Shown piece after piece: positions 53,216-59,702 of a DNA stretch of 64,000 bases. The DNA lies in NCBI RefSeq assembly GCF_900091465.1, contig NZ_FMHV01000002.1, forward strand, positions 2,604,001 through 2,668,000. The letters are read 5' to 3'. The translations under genes and the position numbers were made by a program. The notes below the pieces were generated by a model. It ran no database searches. It was not told the origin of the DNA and worked only from the letters and a program-made list of their open reading frames with translations. The DNA is from Micromonospora rhizosphaerae. Lineage in GTDB: Bacteria > Actinomycetota > Actinomycetes > Mycobacteriales > Micromonosporaceae. Within the stretch, counting starts at the first letter, position 1, and every line of letters begins with the position of its first letter.

Positions 53216-54025
53216 ATGCTGCGGGTGATGAGCTGGAACATCAGGACCGGTGGCCGGGACACCAACGGGCCCGATCGGCTGGACCGGGTGGTCGCGGTCA
53301 TCACCGCGCAGCGGCCGGACGTGCTGGCCCTGCAGGAGCTGCGCGGCTTCGACCGGGGCGGGCTGCTCAGCGACCTCGCGGGCCGGGTCGGGATGGTCCC
53401 CCACCTGGCCCGGTCCGGGTTCGGGCAACCGGTCGCGGTGCTGGTCCGCCCGCCGCTGCGGATGCTGGCGACCGGCCGGGTACGCCGGCCGTTCCACCAC
53501 GGCGCCGCGCGCGTGGCGGTGGCCACGCAGGCGGGTCCGCTGACCGTGTTCAGTACGCACCTCAACCCGTACTCCGGTGGTCGCCGGCGTACCGAGGCGG
53601 ACTGGCTGGCGGCCGCCGTCCGGCGGCACGGTGGCGAGCTCGCGCTGCTCGCCGGTGACCTCAACACGCTGGATCCGACCGTCGACCACGCCGAGCGGCT
53701 GGCCCGCCTCCCGGAGTTCTACCGGCGCCGGCACCTGCGCCGCGACGGCCGTACCGTCGACACCCGCGCGGTGTCCCGGCTGCTCGAGGTCGGCCTGGTC
53801 GACCTGTACGCGGCCCGCGCCGCCGACGCCCCCGAGCAGGAGGGATACAGCGTGCCCACCCGCTACGGCGGTGCCGAGTTCACCGGCATGCGCCTGGACT
53901 ACCTGCTCGGCACCATCCAGCTCGCCGCGCTCACCCGCGAGGTCCGCGTGATCCGCGGCGGCGAAGCCGACCACGCCTCCGACCACTACCCGCTCCTCGC
54001 CAACCTCGACCTCACCCCCGCCTGA
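53216..54025 (+). CDS. Endonuclease/exonuclease/phosphatase (EEP) family protein
   Basis: A 269-residue EEP-fold hydrolase. The order is MSWNIRTGG, LALQELRGF with the metal Glu, STHLNPYSG with His, LLAGDLNTL, then GMRLDYLLG and ASDHYPLLANL at the end, so all catalytic positions are present. It has no signal peptide or helix. These enzymes cleave phosphodiesters of nucleic acids or sphingolipids, or phosphoinositides. It starts 10 bases after the PAP2 gene and probably shares its transcript. Confidence 0.9.
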   Translation: MLRVMSWNIRTGGRDTNGPDRLDRVVAVITAQRPDVLALQELRGFDRGGLLSDLAGRVGMVPHLARSGFGQPVAVLVRPPLRMLATGRVRRPFHHGAARVAVATQAGPLTVFSTHLNPYSGGRRRTEADWLAAAVRRHGGELALLAGDLNTLDPTVDHAERLARLPEFYRRRHLRRDGRTVDTRAVSRLLEVGLVDLYAARAADAPEQEGYSVPTRYGGAEFTGMRLDYLLGTIQLAALTREVRVIRGGEADHASDHYPLLANLDLTPA

Positions 54026-54047
54026 CCGCGCCGGTTGCCGCGCCCCA

Positions 54048-54137
54048 CCAAACCCGCGATCTTGCAGTTGTGGTGCCGACGAAGGGGCACTTTTCGGACA
54101 AAGGGACAACCCAAAGTGCAAGATCGCGCGAGTTTTG
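54048..54137. repeat. REP-like inverted repeat between convergent genes
   Basis: CGCGATCTTGCA (54055-54066) faces TGCAAGATCGCG (54117-54128) as a perfect 12-base inverted repeat. CCAAAC and GTTTTGG extend the outer arms, and a variable centre of 50 bases lies between. This GATCTTGCA-type element is common in intergenic regions of related actinobacteria. It may also act as a bidirectional terminator for the EEP and small-membrane-protein genes. Confidence 0.7.
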
Positions 54138-54153
54138 GCGGGGGTGGGGTGGG

Positions 54154-54276
54154 TTAGCGGAGGGCGAGGTTGAGGAGGACGGTGAGGGTGATCGAGGCGA
54201 TGATCGAGAAGAGGATCATCAGCAGGCAGCCGAGGCCGCCGCCGAGCGGGCGGATCTCCGTGTTGCCGATGCGCAT
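54154..54276 (-). CDS. Small membrane peptide of 40 residues
   Basis: The 40-codon frame starts MRIGNTEIRPLGGGLGCLLM and ends with a transmembrane helix (about 17-37) and a basic C-terminus. GAAGG lies about 10 bases upstream of the ATG. It follows the hydrolase by 5 bases, so it is the last cistron of the LLM-hydrolase operon. Function unknown; similar short proteins are found in actinobacteria. Confidence 0.65.
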   Translation of the reverse strand: MRIGNTEIRPLGGGLGCLLMILFSIIASITLTVLLNLALR

Positions 54277-54281
54277 GGCCT

Positions 54282-55112
54282 CTACCTTCTCAGGGCGGGG
54301 GTGAGCAGGGACCGGATCGCGTCGGCGACCTGTGCCGGGGCGGTGGTGGCGACGTTGTGGGCGGCGCCCGGCACGGTGACCACGCGGGCGTCGGGGACCA
54401 GCCGGGCGACCTGCTCCCGCCAGGACGGCGGCACGATCGGGTCCCGGGCGCCGGCGGTCACCAGCGTGGGGACCGTGATCCGGACCAGGTCCGCCTCGAT
54501 CTCGTTGCCCACCGAGTCGGTCAGCATCGCGAAGACCCGCCACGGGCGGGCGTCCCACACGTCGCGGAGCAGGATCGGCGCCTGCAGCTTGGCCTCCCGC
54601 ACCGTGTCCACCAGGAACCGGCCGAACTGGCGCCGCCGGGACCGCGCGGCCGGGTCGCTGGTCGGGCCGGCCAGCACCAGGGCGCGGACGAGGTCGGGAC
54701 GGCAGGCGGCGAGCGCGGCGGCCACCTCCGCGCCGAACGAATGCCCGAAGACGCAGGCCGGCGACAGCCGGTACGCGGAGAGCCAGGCCGCCAGGTGCGC
54801 GGCGTGCCGGAACACGTCGTACGCGGTGGACGGGCGCTCGGTCAGCCCGAAGCCGGGCAGGTCCGGGACGTACACCGGATGGGTTGCCGACAGCGCCAGC
54901 GCGAGCGGGGTGAGATAGCGGTGCGAGACGGCGAGGCCGTGCACCAGCACCACCGGCGGCGTCCCAGTGCCGGGGTCGACCGACCGCCGGGTGTGCGTCC
55001 GCAGCCCCTCGACGAGCCGCCACTCGCTGGTCAGGCCGGCGGCGGGCCGGGGCGCCGCCAGGGCGAGGCGCAGCTCGGCCGCCCGGAACCGCCCCGGCGG
55101 CGAGGGTCTCAC
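54282..55112 (-). CDS. Alpha/beta hydrolase
   Basis: A 276-residue hydrolase with VVLVHGLAVSHRYL at the oxyanion hole and the nucleophile elbow VFGHSFGAEVAA. Asp in AGARDPIVPP and His in PGAAHNVATT complete the triad. No signal peptide is present. The GTG at 55112 overlaps the stop of the F420-type oxidoreductase gene by four bases (GTGA), which argues against a longer frame upstream. Substrate unknown. Confidence 0.88.
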   Translation of the reverse strand: MRPSPPGRFRAAELRLALAAPRPAAGLTSEWRLVEGLRTHTRRSVDPGTGTPPVVLVHGLAVSHRYLTPLALALSATHPVYVPDLPGFGLTERPSTAYDVFRHAAHLAAWLSAYRLSPACVFGHSFGAEVAAALAACRPDLVRALVLAGPTSDPAARSRRRQFGRFLVDTVREAKLQAPILLRDVWDARPWRVFAMLTDSVGNEIEADLVRITVPTLVTAGARDPIVPPSWREQVARLVPDARVVTVPGAAHNVATTAPAQVADAIRSLLTPALRR

Positions 55113-56071
55113 AGCTCGCGCAGCCGGGGCAGCAGCTGCTCCTGCGCCCAGTCCAGGAACATCGGCTGGCTCTCCGCGCCCACCTGCACAAGCGCCACGT
55201 GGGTGAAGCCGGCGTCGACGAACTTCTTGAACGCCTGGACGTGCTTGTCGACGTCGGGGCCGCAGGAGATGCCAGCGGCGACGTCCTCCTCGCGGACGAA
55301 CTGGGTGGCGGAGGCGAACGACTCTGGCCCGGGCAGGTCCGCGTTGACCTTCCAGCCCAGGCCGAACCAGCGGAACTGGTCGTGCACGATCTTGCGGCAC
55401 TCGGCCTCGTCCGGGCCGTAGCAGATCGCCAGCTGGCCGTAGCGGGGCCGGCCCGCGCCGCCGGCGTCGTCGTACATCTGGATGAGGTGCGGGTCGGGCT
55501 CGGTGGCGACCAGGCCGTGGCCGTACTCGGCGGCGAGGCTGGCCGACTGCGGGCCGGAGGCGGCGATGGCGATCGGCACCGGGCGGTCCGGCCGGTCCCA
55601 GACGTACGCGTCGGGGACGTCGAAATGGTTGCCGGAGAAGGTCAACGTCTCGCCGTTGAGCAGCGGCCGGATGATCTGCAGTGCCTCGGCGAACATCTCG
55701 TGCCGCTGCTCCACGTGCGGCCAGCCGCCCACCACGTGCTCGTTGAGGTTCTCCCCGGCGCCGAGCCCGAGGGTGAAGCGGCCGTCCGAGAGCACCCCGA
55801 CGGTGCTGGCCTTCTGGGCCACCACGGCCGGGTGGTAGCGGCGGATCGGGCAGGTCACGAAGGACATCAGCTCGGTCCGCATGGTCGCGTGGGCGACCGC
55901 GCCGAGCACGGACCAGGCGTACGGGGCGTGGCCCTGTGAGTCCAGCCAGGGGTAGAAGTGGTCGGATATCACCAAAAGGTCGAAGCCGGCCGCCTCCGCC
56001 CGCATGGCGTGATCGACGAGTTGCTTCGGGCCGGCCTGCTCGCTCATCAGGGTGTAGCCGACGCTGACCAT
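55109..56071 (-). CDS. F420-dependent LLM-class oxidoreductase, FGD-like
   Basis: A 320-residue flavin/F420 monooxygenase-like TIM barrel. The start VSVGYTLMSEQAGPKQLVDH, then VISDHFYPWLDSQGHAPY and LSDGRFTLGLGAGENLNEHV, are those of the TIGR03557 subfamily, close to F420-dependent glucose-6-phosphate dehydrogenase. F420 binding is inferred from the subfamily. GGAGAG lies 7 bases before the ATG at 56071. It leads an operon with the hydrolase and the small membrane peptide. Confidence 0.9.
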   Translation of the reverse strand: MVSVGYTLMSEQAGPKQLVDHAMRAEAAGFDLLVISDHFYPWLDSQGHAPYAWSVLGAVAHATMRTELMSFVTCPIRRYHPAVVAQKASTVGVLSDGRFTLGLGAGENLNEHVVGGWPHVEQRHEMFAEALQIIRPLLNGETLTFSGNHFDVPDAYVWDRPDRPVPIAIAASGPQSASLAAEYGHGLVATEPDPHLIQMYDDAGGAGRPRYGQLAICYGPDEAECRKIVHDQFRWFGLGWKVNADLPGPESFASATQFVREEDVAAGISCGPDVDKHVQAFKKFVDAGFTHVALVQVGAESQPMFLDWAQEQLLPRLREL

Positions 56072-56278
56072 GGTGACTCTCCTTCCCCAGGCGGGATCGT
56101 CACCGGATACCCCGCCGGGCGGTGGCCAACCCTGGTGTCCGCTTCGCAGCAGCCGTTTGCCTGCGCGTTGGATGGCAGACGATGCCCGCGCCAGTGCAGT
56201 GGTTGCGCTGGGTATCTCCGCGTTCAGCCATGGCAAATGCCTGGGAGCCGGCGAGCTGGCCCAATTCGGCGGCAGCGC

Positions 56279-56890
56279 TTAGCAGCGGTTGGCGTAATCT
56301 TCTTTTGAAGCCTCCCGCCTCCGGCTCTGTTCATGCTTTAGCATTCGGTCTATAGCTCCAATGAAGCTGCGATCGAAGTCGCCGTAATAAAGCTTCTTTA
56401 CTGCCGTCCATCGGCTGGCGTTCTCCGGTACCGACAAGATCTGGTTAAGGAACGTCGACCTCTGAATCATGTCGTCGGCCATCTTGTCGAAGTTGCCGTC
56501 GTATAGTTCCCCGTAGTAGTGCTGAAAGCCGTCGAGGAGGAGGCTGAGATAGGCAATGCGACGTGCCTCATCAGGCGGATAAGACCTATCAAGGCCGTGG
56601 ACATCGTACAGAAGATCCGGATAACTAAGCGCTGCTTGGCTAGCGGTGTCGAACCCTTGGAAGAGTGGAAGGAGGGAAGAACTGCGGTAGGCCCTCGCAG
56701 CCAATTCGGCACTTCGCTGCGCAGCGTCCCCGCTCTGTCGGGCGAAGCGTAGTGCAAGAACTGCAACGGCCACGGAAGCCACGGCAGCTACAGATGCGAT
56801 GACGGTTGCCCATGTCTGCAATTGATCTTCCTTCCACGCTCGGACGCTGCGCCTTCCGCTCGGTTCGAACTGACGCGCCTCGGTGGTCAT
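56279..56890 (-). CDS. Membrane-anchored protein of unknown function, lower-GC
   Basis: A 203-residue protein. A short cytoplasmic N-terminus leads into one helix at about 27-49 (WATVIASVAAVASVAVAVLA). A soluble helical domain follows, rich in Tyr, Asp and Arg (LSLLLDGFQHYYGELYDGNF, then KLYYGDFDRSF). The codon use has far more A/T at third positions than neighbours, which suggests recent acquisition. I do not recognise the family; some phage and accessory regions hold similar DUF4760-like proteins. It begins the accessory patch that ends near 59.5 kb. Confidence 0.75.
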   Translation of the reverse strand: MTTEARQFEPSGRRSVRAWKEDQLQTWATVIASVAAVASVAVAVLALRFARQSGDAAQRSAELAARAYRSSSLLPLFQGFDTASQAALSYPDLLYDVHGLDRSYPPDEARRIAYLSLLLDGFQHYYGELYDGNFDKMADDMIQRSTFLNQILSVPENASRWTAVKKLYYGDFDRSFIGAIDRMLKHEQSRRREASKEDYANRC

Positions 56891-57008
56891 GGTGGACCGG
56901 ACAAGGCGAGCGGTCGGTCAAAGCCGAACGTACATTTCCAGATCAAGAGCGCAGGGCAGGCGCCAGGCGTGGGAGCACGCGGGCGGACAAGGCCGACCGA
57001 CCCGGGTG

Positions 57009-57135
57009 CTACTCCGCGACGAACACGCCTACGCCGGGCAGTGTCTCGGTCATCCCCTTGATCCGCAGCACCTGCATGGCGCGGTCGCTCACCGGCTCGG
57101 TGACCCCGTAGTGCTCGATGAGTTCCCGCCGTGGC
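57009..57135 (-). pseudogene. C-terminal stump of a GntR-type regulator
   Basis: On the minus strand a frame ending with TAG at 57009 reads RRELIEHYGVTEPVSDRAMQ and then VLRIKGMTETLPGVGVFVAE. This is the HTH and wing of a GntR-type regulator, with the usual GVGVFVAE end. No start codon or N-terminus precedes it; it dissolves into unrelated sequence upstream. The rest of the 440-base gap (56.9-57.3 kb) shows no other gene I can support, apart from a short plus-strand frame at 57222 whose product I do not recognise. Confidence 0.6.
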
Positions 57136-57334
57136 GGGTGCGACGCGCCTTGGCCGTGCCCGACTCGGCGGCGGGAGCTACGTGCGGAGTTCGACGGCGC
57201 TCCGGTGTCCCTTGCCCTTTAGATGGGTGCGCAACTGGTGCGCGCCTCGCAGGACCTGACCTGGGTGCCGGCCGGGCAGCTACACCGGCGCTTCCTCGGG
57301 TGGGTGCGGTTGTCAGATGGTCCGGCCGCCTCCG

Positions 57335-57820
57335 TCAATCGTGGTCCCAGGTCAGGTCGCCCACCGACTCGATCAGGTCGGGCATGTCCTTGAAATTCTT
57401 CTTCTTCTTCAAGCGCTCCAGCACTTGGACAACTCGATCCGGGGCCTTGTTCTTGTGGGCCCTGTCGAGCACGGCGTTCTTGTCGGCGGGAAAGGTCAGC
57501 CCTTTCAGGTAACGGTCCTCCAGTTCGATGGGGTTGGTCGGCGGCTCCACGATGCCTTCTGGTGGCGGAAGATGGTCTGTCTTCTCGCCGGTGATCGCGT
57601 GCCACGCCTTTCGATAGTCCCAGTCGAACGGGACGTTCTGGTCCCTCAGCCGCTCGACGTCCTCGATGAGGACAGGCACCTCCTTCTTGGAGAAGTCGGC
57701 GTCACGCACAGCCGGACCCCGCAGGTATCTGAGCACCTCGTCCCAGTTGCGGGCCCAGCCGCCGGTGTTGTCCATGAGTTCCTTGAGGTCCGAGTGGTCA
57801 TACACTCGCTGCTTTGCCAT
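57335..57820 (-). CDS. DUF2795-like protein, 161 residues
   Basis: The protein starts MAKQRVYDHSDLKELMDNTG. The C-terminal part LKGLTFPADKNAVLDRAHKN followed by VVQVLERLKKKKNFKDM resembles DUF2795, a small helical domain in actinobacteria. The N-terminal 90 residues, rich in Asp, Trp and Arg, are not recognised. GAGGAGGAGG lies 6 bases before the ATG, a very strong ribosome site. No partner gene is close. It lies just before the tRNA array, in the accessory patch; codon use is less GC-biased than the core. Confidence 0.8.
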   Translation of the reverse strand: MAKQRVYDHSDLKELMDNTGGWARNWDEVLRYLRGPAVRDADFSKKEVPVLIEDVERLRDQNVPFDWDYRKAWHAITGEKTDHLPPPEGIVEPPTNPIELEDRYLKGLTFPADKNAVLDRAHKNKAPDRVVQVLERLKKKKNFKDMPDLIESVGDLTWDHD

Positions 57821-58010
57821 CGCGTCCTCCTCCTCGCCATCGCGATACCCGTAATGGGCCACGTGACGCCACGAGCAGCGATCAAAGGAGCCGGCCCAGA
57901 CCTGGCGAGTCTGCGACGAATGTCCGGTTATTTTCGTCAGCCGGTGCGGAATTACAGCGACCATTTATCTGTTGTTCACCCCGGAGGCTTCGGAGACTCG
58001 AGCTTTCCAT

Positions 58011-58083
58011 GCGGTTGTAGCTCAGTTGGTAGAGCGCCACCTTCCCAAGGTGGAGGTCCCGGGTTCGAGCCCCGGTAGCCGCT
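58011..58083 (+). tRNA. tRNA-Gly (anticodon CCC), first gene of the array
   Basis: 73 bases. The acceptor is GCGGTTG/TAGCCGC, the anticodon loop is TTCCCAA, and the T-arm is CCGGG-TTCGAGC-CCCGG. It folds normally. Only 26 bases separate it from the next tRNA. Confidence 0.95.
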
Positions 58084-58109
58084 CTCGCAATGGAATTCCT
58101 GTGGGATGT

Positions 58110-58187
58110 GCTCCGTTAGCTCAGCACGGTGAGAGCGCTGCCCTGTCACGGCAGAGGTCGCCGGTTCAAGTCCGGTACGGGGCGCCA
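58110..58187 (+). tRNA. tRNA-Asp (anticodon GTC)
   Basis: The acceptor is GCTCCGT/ACGGGGC with one G-T pair, the anticodon loop is CTGTCAC, the discriminator is G, and CCA is encoded. The sequence differs from the usual actinobacterial Asp gene (which begins GGCC), as expected for an imported copy. Confidence 0.93.
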
Positions 58188-58188
58188 C

Positions 58189-58276
58189 GGAAGGGTGGCC
58201 GAGCGGTCTAAGGCACCTCCCTGCTAAGGAGGAGCGGGCTGACCCGTCGCAGGTTCGAATCCTGCCTCTTCCGCCA
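58189..58276 (+). tRNA. tRNA-Ser (anticodon GCT)
   Basis: 88 bases with CCA. The acceptor is GGAAGGG/CTCTTCC, the anticodon loop is CTGCTAA, and a long variable arm fits class II. It begins two bases after the Asp gene's CCA. Confidence 0.95.
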
Positions 58277-58303
58277 CGTGCGCCAAAGGGCGCATGTCGG
58301 CAT

Positions 58304-58376
58304 GCCCCTGTAGCTCAGCGGATAGAGCATCGGATTACGGATCCGAGTGTCGGAGGTTCGAGTCCTTCCAGGGGTG
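58304..58376 (+). tRNA. tRNA-Arg (anticodon ACG)
   Basis: The acceptor is GCCCCTG/CAGGGGT, the anticodon loop is TTACGGA, and the T-arm is GGAGG-TTCGAGT-CCTTC with a G-T pair. No CCA is encoded. Confidence 0.93.
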
Positions 58377-58381
58377 CTCAT

Positions 58382-58458
<77 letters not shown>

Positions 58459-58459
58459 G

Positions 58460-58536
58460 CGGGTTGTGGCGCAGCTTGGTAGCGCGCCTCGTTCGGGACG
58501 AGGAGGTCGTCGGTTCAAATCCGGCCAGCCCGACCA
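58460..58536 (+). tRNA. tRNA-Pro (anticodon CGG), CCA encoded
   Basis: The acceptor is CGGGTTG/CAGCCCG and the anticodon loop is TTCGGGA. It begins one base after the preceding gene and shares most of its D- and T-arms, which points to duplication inside the array. Confidence 0.95.
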
Positions 58537-58537
58537 T

Positions 58538-58627
58538 GGAGACGCCAGCCGATCGGCGCCGGCCGCGGTCTCGAAAATCGTTGGGGGGTAACACCCCGTG
58601 GGCGTTCGACTCGCCCCGTCTCCGCCA
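58538..58627 (+). tRNA. tRNA-Ser-like (anticodon CGA), atypical D-arm
   Basis: The acceptor GGAGACG/CGTCTCC, the T-arm GGGCG-TTCGACT-CGCCC and CCA are intact. The anticodon loop CTCGAAA reads CGA, but the anticodon stem has G-T pairs (GCGGT/ATCGT). The D-arm departs from the normal Ser sequence and would pair GCC with GGC around a large loop. It may be weakly functional. Confidence 0.7.
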
Positions 58628-58639
58628 AGAGCACGACCG

Positions 58640-58713
58640 TTCGGCATTGGGTGATTGGGAGCCCAGCGGCTGTTGAGCCGCCCGTCCTGGTTCGAGTCCA
58701 GGTGCCGAAGCCA
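58640..58713 (+). tRNA. tRNA-Gln-like (anticodon TTG), atypical anticodon arm
   Basis: The acceptor TTCGGCA/TGCCGAA and CCA are perfect, and the U1-A72-type start is usual for Gln. The D-arm GGGT/GCCC folds. The anticodon stem GCGGC/GCCGC closes on a six-base loop TGTTGA instead of seven; TTG is the best anticodon. The identity is tentative. Confidence 0.6.
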
Positions 58714-58714
58714 C

Positions 58715-58800
58715 GGAGAGGCCGGCTGGCTACGGAAGCGCCGTTGGAAGCGGCGCAGGGGTCCGCCCCCTCGTGGGTTCGAATCCCACCCTCTCCGCCA
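58715..58800 (+). tRNA. tRNA-Ser (anticodon GGA), CCA encoded
   Basis: The acceptor is GGAGAGG/CCTCTCC, the anticodon arm is CGCCG-TTGGAAG-CGGCG, the class II variable arm is present, and the T-arm is GTGGG-TTCGAAT-CCCAC. It begins two bases after the preceding CCA. Confidence 0.93.
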
Positions 58801-58855
58801 TGCCCGTGGGGCGCAGGCTGGGCACACGGGCGAAGGCCGGAGTTCCGGCCAGCAC

Positions 58856-58941
58856 GCGGGCGCGCCGAAGTTGGAGAGTCGGGGCCGGCTGTAACCCGGT
58901 TGCTGTGCGCTGAGGGGGTTCGAATCCCTCCGCCCGCACCA
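58856..58941 (+). tRNA. tRNA-Tyr (anticodon GTA), CCA encoded
   Basis: The acceptor is GCGGGCG/CGCCCGC, the anticodon arm is GCCGG-CTGTAAC-CCGGT, a long variable arm is present, and the discriminator is A. The 55-base spacer before it contains two hairpins (GCCCGTG/CACGGGC and GGCCGGA/TCCGGCC). Confidence 0.88.
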
Positions 58942-58942
58942 T

Positions 58943-59003
58943 GCCCTCGTAGCTCAGCGCGTTCCGAGCGTCGAGGCCGCTGGTTCCATCCCAGCCGGGG
59001 GTA
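58943..59003 (+). pseudogene. Pseudo-tRNA without anticodon arm (Arg-like)
   Basis: 61 bases. The acceptor GCCCTCG/CGGGGGT (G-T closing), D-arm GCTC...GAGC and T-arm GCTGG-TTCCATC-CCAGC are all recognisable. Between D-arm and T-arm only nine bases remain, so the entire anticodon arm is missing. The ends resemble tRNA-Arg (CCT). TTCCATC lacks the T54-T55-C56-R57 consensus, another sign of decay. Confidence 0.75.
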
Positions 59004-59016
59004 GTCAGCAAGGCTT

Positions 59017-59087
59017 GGTCGTATGCCCGAGTGGCCAGGGATCCGCCTGCAAAGCGGAGTACGTCCGTTCGAATCGGACTACGGCCT
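59017..59087 (+). tRNA. tRNA-Cys (anticodon GCA), second type, last gene of the array
   Basis: 71 bases. The acceptor is GGTCGTA/TACGGCC, the anticodon loop is CTGCAAA, the discriminator is T, and no CCA is encoded. It differs from the chromosomal-type Cys tRNA at 33624-33694. Confidence 0.93.
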
Positions 59088-59139
59088 CGAACACCATCCC
59101 GTCCAGCCGCGGGGCTTTCGTCGAATCGGGTTGCCGCCA

Positions 59140-59378
59140 GCGTCGAGCCTTGCTCGCCTCCGGCATCACCTTCGCAGAGGGTTTCGCGGTGAACGTGTCG
59201 AACCGGCAGACCACCGAGGACAGCTACCGGTGGAGGCAGGAGTTGTCGGACCTGGTCGGCGGCCGGCAGTTCGTCATCATCACGTCCCGCAACGGTGCCG
59301 GGCCGCCGCGGGGGAGTCCGACGGGAAGTGCGGGGGGCGAGCGGACCTATTGTTCACCCCGACCCAGGCCCGGACGCT
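59140..59378 (+). pseudogene. Fragment of a GH6 cellulase
   Basis: In one frame the residues GFAVNVSNRQTTEDSYRWRQ, then DLVGGRQFVIITSRNGAGPP, match the core of family-6 glycoside hydrolases (GFSLNVSNFQTT...GKHFVIDTSRNGNGP in known enzymes). TYCSPRPRPGR follows where WCNP-GRALG is expected. There is no signal peptide, upstream catalytic domain or cellulose-binding module, and no start codon in a sensible place. The remaining sequence to 59.7 kb shows no gene I can support. Confidence 0.6.
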
Positions 59379-59702
59379 GATCGTTGGCGCGAACTGGCTC
59401 CCGGCGCGGAACCGGGCGGCGGCGCGCGCGGCGCGGCCGCTCGTCGACGCCGACTGAACCGTGCGCGATCGGCGAGGCTACCGGCCGACGTACTGGCAGA
59501 AGGCGCGACGTCAGGGCGTCGGCGAGTCGAAGCTAGGAGTTGGCGCGGAAGTCGGCCACGTCCGGGACAGCTGCGAGACTAAAAATTTCTTCACCCTTTT
59601 GGCCATTATGGTGCCTGCGGACGGCACGGTAGCTTGCCTGCTGGCAGTAACTCACGTCAATGGGCATTCAGCTGGCCGGATTGCCAGCGACAGGGGGCAG
59701 TC

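Noticed and set aside
58801..58855. An extra tRNA in the spacer before tRNA-Tyr
   Set aside because: Two hairpins (GCCCGTG/CACGGGC and GGCCGGA/TCCGGCC) can form, but no T-loop or anticodon arm is recognisable.
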